Shown here piece by piece: positions 13,446 through 15,712 of a DNA stretch of 15,712 nucleotides. Every line of letters begins with the position of its first letter. Positions within the stretch are counted from its first letter, which is position 1. A program made the translations under genes and the position numbers. Origin of the DNA: Candidatus Microgenomates bacterium (GTDB lineage Bacteria; Patescibacteriota; Microgenomatia; 2-02-FULL-39-11); the NCBI GenBank assembly GCA_022866885.1, contig JALHWS010000071.1, forward strand, positions 1-15,712, in the 5' to 3' direction. The notes below the pieces were generated by a model. It worked only from the letters and a program-made list of their open reading frames with translations, was not told the origin of the DNA and did not search any database.

Positions 13446-13736
13446 ATGCCAATCACTAGAGGTGCCAGGAAAAAATTACGCCAGGATAAAAAAAGGCAAA
13501 AACAAAATCTTTTGGTTAAAAAAGAAGTCAAAAAACTCATCAACAAATACCGCAAATCTCCTACCAAGGCTCTTCTTTCCCAAATCTATAGCCTCTTGGA
13601 CGAAACCGCCAAGAAAAAGATCTTTCACCGCAATAAAGTCGCCAGACTGAAATCACGGCTGACAAAACTTCTCGGTAAAAAAACACTTAAAGCAACGCCC
13701 AAGAAAACCTCCCGAAAAAAGAAAACCGTAGTATAA
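13446..13736 (+). CDS. rpsT: Small ribosomal subunit protein bS20
   Basis: Binds 16S rRNA at the bottom of the 30S body early in assembly. A 96-residue, very basic, all-helical protein: MPITRGARKKLRQDKKRQKQN at the start, SLLDETAKKKIFHRNKVARLKSRL at 49-72, the latter matching the typical S20 LDKAAKKGVIHKNTAARKKSRL pattern. The C-terminal 20 residues are an extra Lys/Thr-rich tail (LKATPKKTSRKKKTVV). No Shine-Dalgarno is present; the start lies about 3 bases after the predicted transcription start. The following pilN-like gene begins 9 bases after the stop, so the pilus genes may read through from this promoter. Confidence 0.95.
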   Translation: MPITRGARKKLRQDKKRQKQNLLVKKEVKKLINKYRKSPTKALLSQIYSLLDETAKKKIFHRNKVARLKSRLTKLLGKKTLKATPKKTSRKKKTVV

Positions 13737-13745
13737 TCATAATTA

Positions 13746-14300
13746 ATGTCTGCCCAAAAACCGAAAGTCAATATCAACCTCGTCGTGCGGGAACAGCCGA
13801 CTTCTTTTTCCGAACAGTTTCTTGCCTGGGCCTTAACTTACGGCCGTTATATTATCATCCTGACTCAAATCACTGTCCTGATCGTTTTTTTCCTCCGTTT
13901 TAAGCTGGACCGCGACCATACCGATTTAAAAGAATCAGTCAGTCAAAAACAAGCTATCGTCGAATCAGTGGCTGATCTGGAAACAGATATCAGACGCGTG
14001 CAAGGGAAATTGGCAGACATCCGCTCGACCACCGAAAACCAAAACTTATACAGTAAAGTCCTGCATTTCCTGCAGGAAAATACGCCGGTCGACACTTACT
14101 ACACCACCGTTTCACTTTCCTCCGACCGGATCACTTTCGCAGCCACTGCCTCAAACCTTCGCAGTTTCAGCTATCTTCTCCAACAGCTTCAGAAGGAAAA
14201 TAAGTTTTCCGAGGTCAGCCTTGAGGATATTTTACGCCGGACAGACGGCAAGATAGAATATAAAGTAAAGGCCAAAATTAATCAGAAATTTTTCCAATAA
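13746..14300 (+). CDS. PilN-like type IV pilus inner-membrane platform protein
   Basis: A 184-residue bitopic protein with the PilN layout: a short cytoplasmic N-terminus with VNINLVVREQP (8-18), resembling the INLLP motif by which PilN contacts PilM; one membrane helix at about 34-51; a coiled coil at about 55-95; then a small alpha/beta domain (about 105-180) of the fimbrial-assembly ferredoxin-like type. PilN pairs with PilO to link the cytoplasmic motor to the growing pilus. It starts 9 bases after rpsT; a TATAAT at 13732-13737 overlaps the rpsT stop, but with no -35. The PilO-like gene follows after 10 bases. Assignment rests on topology and neighbourhood more than on sequence identity, hence no symbol. 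Confidence 0.65.
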   Translation: MSAQKPKVNINLVVREQPTSFSEQFLAWALTYGRYIIILTQITVLIVFFLRFKLDRDHTDLKESVSQKQAIVESVADLETDIRRVQGKLADIRSTTENQNLYSKVLHFLQENTPVDTYYTTVSLSSDRITFAATASNLRSFSYLLQQLQKENKFSEVSLEDILRRTDGKIEYKVKAKINQKFFQ

Positions 14301-14310
14301 TTTTTATAAT

Positions 14311-14922
14311 ATGCAGCTACTCAATTTCAACCGTTCGCTTTTCACCCAAGCTTACAAAAAACTGCCGCAAATCACCAAAAACAAGAAAACCGTTTCTTAC
14401 TTCACTATTTCCCTCTCGCTTTTTACGCTTTCATTTTTTGGCTTCTTTGCTATCCGCCCGACGATCATCACCGCAGTCAAACTGATAAAAAGCGTTTCCG
14501 ATTTGAAAAAAATCGATCTGGAATATGAAAACAAAATCAGCGGTATCATCCGAGCCCAAACTGAATTCGAGCAAATACGGGACAGTCTTCCCTTGGTTGA
14601 TTTGGCGATTCCCGGTAACGCCCTTTTTCATAAACTGGCATTGGTGATCGAAAATTTTGCCCAGGTTTCCGAACTTTCCATCAACCAACTACAGATCGAC
14701 AATGTCCCGATTTCCAAACAGTCCCCTTCCGGCAAACTCCAAAAATACAGCTTTAGTTTAATCGGAATCGGCAATTACCAGGCCATGTCTTCCTTTGTCC
14801 AACACCTTATTAACTGGAAAAGGATAATCACTATTAATTCATTGGAATTAACCCGTGAAGGCGGAACTGATAATAAAAATTTGCGGATTGCCCTGAAGGC
14901 TACCGCTTACTATGAACCGTAA
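14311..14922 (+). CDS. PilO-like type IV pilus inner-membrane platform protein
   Basis: A 203-residue bitopic protein: a cytoplasmic N-terminus of about 27 residues, one membrane helix at about 28-48, a coiled coil at about 55-92, then a compact alpha/beta domain beginning at SLPLVDLAIPGNALFHKL, the usual linker form in PilO, with IGIGNYQAMSSFVQHLIN (the helix common to PilO proteins) near 150-167. It should heterodimerise with the preceding PilN-like protein. There is no Shine-Dalgarno; a TATAAT directly touches the start codon but is too close to serve this start. Its last 11 bases overlap the next gene, suggesting translational coupling. Confidence 0.68.
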   Translation: MQLLNFNRSLFTQAYKKLPQITKNKKTVSYFTISLSLFTLSFFGFFAIRPTIITAVKLIKSVSDLKKIDLEYENKISGIIRAQTEFEQIRDSLPLVDLAIPGNALFHKLALVIENFAQVSELSINQLQIDNVPISKQSPSGKLQKYSFSLIGIGNYQAMSSFVQHLINWKRIITINSLELTREGGTDNKNLRIALKATAYYEP

Positions 14923-15100
14923 AGAATTTGCCATTATTGCCCTGATGATATTGCTGACGGTCATCGCTTGGATTTTTTTCAGCGTATATGGGGCGGGAAG
15001 AATGACTTCCTTGACAGAAATACAGCTCAAACAGGTTGTCCCGTTGACACCCACTTTTGATAATGACATAATCAAACAGCTACAAAAACGGGAGGATTAA
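14912..15100 (+). CDS. 62-residue membrane microprotein in the pilus block
   Basis: MNRKEF then one strong membrane helix at about 6-26, followed by a roughly 35-residue polar outside tail with VVPLTPTFDNDIIKQL (42-57). It overlaps the PilO-like gene by 11 bases at its start, and its stop overlaps the next start by one base (TAATG), so four genes are tightly coupled. In classical operons the slot after pilO belongs to the lipoprotein PilP, which bridges PilN/PilO and the outer-membrane secretin. A cell without an outer membrane would not need that bridge, so this could be a reduced functional substitute; that is inference from position. No lipobox is present. Confidence 0.65.
   Translation: MNRKEFAIIALMILLTVIAWIFFSVYGAGRMTSLTEIQLKQVVPLTPTFDNDIIKQLQKRED
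15091..15095 (+). promoter_or_regulatory. Shine-Dalgarno of the fibronectin-III gene
   Basis: GGAGG with four bases to the ATG at 15100, located inside the 3' end of the microprotein gene; it supports this start codon. Confidence 0.75.
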
Positions 15101-15712
15101 TGTACCGTAAAGAAAAAAAAATTCCGACGATTTTAGCCCTTTTCCTTCTTCTCGGGGGCTTAGGTATTGGCGTCTATTTGGACCGACGGCCCCAATCGCT
15201 TACTTCAATGGCTAATCCGTCGAATATACCGGTGGATGTCCAATTTACCAATATCTCTGATAGCTCCTTTACCGTTTCCTGGCTGACAGCCCAAGAAACG
15301 ACCGGATCGGTTGTCGTTTCTTCGGACGTGCAAAAACTGACCTTTTTGGATGATGGCGACAGCGACAATCTGCCGCGCCCCAGAGATACTCATTACGTCA
15401 CCGTAAAAAATTTAAGCGCAGATACGAGTTATTCGGTGAAAATCATCAGCGGAACAAATTCCTGCAAAGAAGAACAGACCTGTCCGGTTTTTTCCCAAAA
15501 CACCGCTTCGAAATTGTCTTCGACGCTCGATCTGCCGCCGGCTCACGGCGTCGTGGTGGATAAAAACGGTAAACCTCAGGAAGGGGCCATCGTTTACCTG
15601 ACGGTAAGCAATAATTCCATCTTGTCCGGCAAAACCGATAAACTTGGGCTTTGGGTGATTCCCTTCAATAATTTACGAACCGGTGATTTTCTCTCCCGGC
15701 CGAATTTAACCG
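15100..15712 (+). CDS. Fibronectin-III / carboxypeptidase-regulatory-like surface protein, 3' end outside the window
   Basis: Open frame of 204 codons with no stop before the window ends. The start has a good GGAGG and one-base overlap with the preceding stop. The basic N-terminus (MYRKEKK) is followed by a membrane helix at about 8-26. Residues about 44-135 read as a fibronectin type III domain: VQFTNISDSSFTVSWLT, then HYVTVKNLSADTSYSVKI. Cys122 and Cys128 could form a small disulphide loop. From about 148 a CarboxypepD-regulatory-like beta sandwich starts (HGVVVDKNGKPQEGAIVYLTV). This points to an anchored outside protein, probably adhesive or part of the pilus machinery, translated with the PilN/PilO-like genes. 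It may carry further repeats downstream. Confidence 0.8.
   Translation, partial: MYRKEKKIPTILALFLLLGGLGIGVYLDRRPQSLTSMANPSNIPVDVQFTNISDSSFTVSWLTAQETTGSVVVSSDVQKLTFLDDGDSDNLPRPRDTHYVTVKNLSADTSYSVKIISGTNSCKEEQTCPVFSQNTASKLSSTLDLPPAHGVVVDKNGKPQEGAIVYLTVSNNSILSGKTDKLGLWVIPFNNLRTGDFLSRPNLT

Noticed and set aside
13732..13737. TATAAT overlapping the rpsT stop as a separate pilus promoter
   Set aside because: The distance to the PilN-like ATG (8 bases) fits the leaderless pattern, but no -35 is present at 16-18 bases; read-through from rpsT is simpler.
14305..14310. TATAAT directly before the PilO-like start
   Set aside because: It touches the ATG, so a transcript from it would start inside the gene; no -35 is seen. 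Probably chance in an AT-rich gap.
1..15712. UGA recoding, tRNA genes, CRISPR arrays, transposases
   Set aside because: All genes read through in the standard bacterial code with TGG for Trp and murJ ends in TGA; no cloverleaf, spaced repeat, terminal inverted repeat or transposase motif was seen.

Overview
The window looks like a piece of a small-genome bacterium of the Candidate Phyla Radiation / Patescibacteria, most likely the Microgenomates side. This is inference from gene content and layout, not from a marker search. It rests on very tight packing with no gap over 100 bases, an archaeal-type AMP phosphorylase in an otherwise bacterial context, a shortened HrcA, a DnaJ without zinc fingers, a stripped-down PilN/PilO pilus block, and small Cys-rich and membrane proteins. 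Genes read normally in the standard bacterial code (TGA is used as a stop by murJ). No tRNA, rRNA, CRISPR array, insertion sequence or origin was seen.

Layout. (1) Positions 2-4364, plus strand: the 3' part of an AMP phosphorylase gene, a 66-residue zinc-ribbon protein, the peptidoglycan transglycosylase mltG, and an AT-rich gene for a DUF2330-like membrane protein. (2) Positions 4374-9336, minus strand: a heat-shock operon hrcA-grpE-dnaK-dnaJ, followed by an overlapping phosphodiester-glycosidase (NAGPA/DUF2233) gene. The operon is headed by a CIRCE operator lying inside a strong sigma70-type promoter, and it carries two intergenic hairpins that flank dnaK. (3) Positions 9406-11331, plus strand: a membrane-anchored GH39-like glycoside hydrolase with a C-terminal LamG-like domain, divergent from hrcA; the two -35 boxes overlap. 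(4) Positions 11387-13415, minus strand: an AT-rich Cys-rich small membrane protein and the lipid II flippase murJ. (5) Positions 13446-15712, plus strand: rpsT (bS20), PilN-like, PilO-like, a 62-residue membrane microprotein, and the start of a fibronectin-III/carboxypeptidase-regulatory-like surface protein that runs off the window.

How it works together. Much of the window concerns the cell envelope: wall strand termination (MltG), lipid II export (MurJ), extracellular sugar cleavage (GH39-like, NAGPA-like) and a type IV pilus inner-membrane platform (PilN/PilO). The heat-shock operon adds protein quality control under HrcA repression, and AMP phosphorylase feeds nucleotide salvage into central carbon metabolism.

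The most striking sequence-level theme is promoter architecture. At the heads of four transcription units (hrcA, GH39-like, rpsT, the 98-residue protein) a -10 hexamer sits only 7-10 bases before the start codon, which predicts leaderless or nearly leaderless mRNAs. Genes inside operons such as dnaK and the fibronectin-III gene carry clear Shine-Dalgarno sequences. Two divergent pairs (hrcA/GH39-like and rpsT/murJ) have overlapping promoter boxes. I see no convincing wholly new defence or mobile system. The best candidates for something undescribed are the overlapping divergent promoter that may put an extracellular glycosidase under heat-shock control, and the minimal pilus module with its microprotein.
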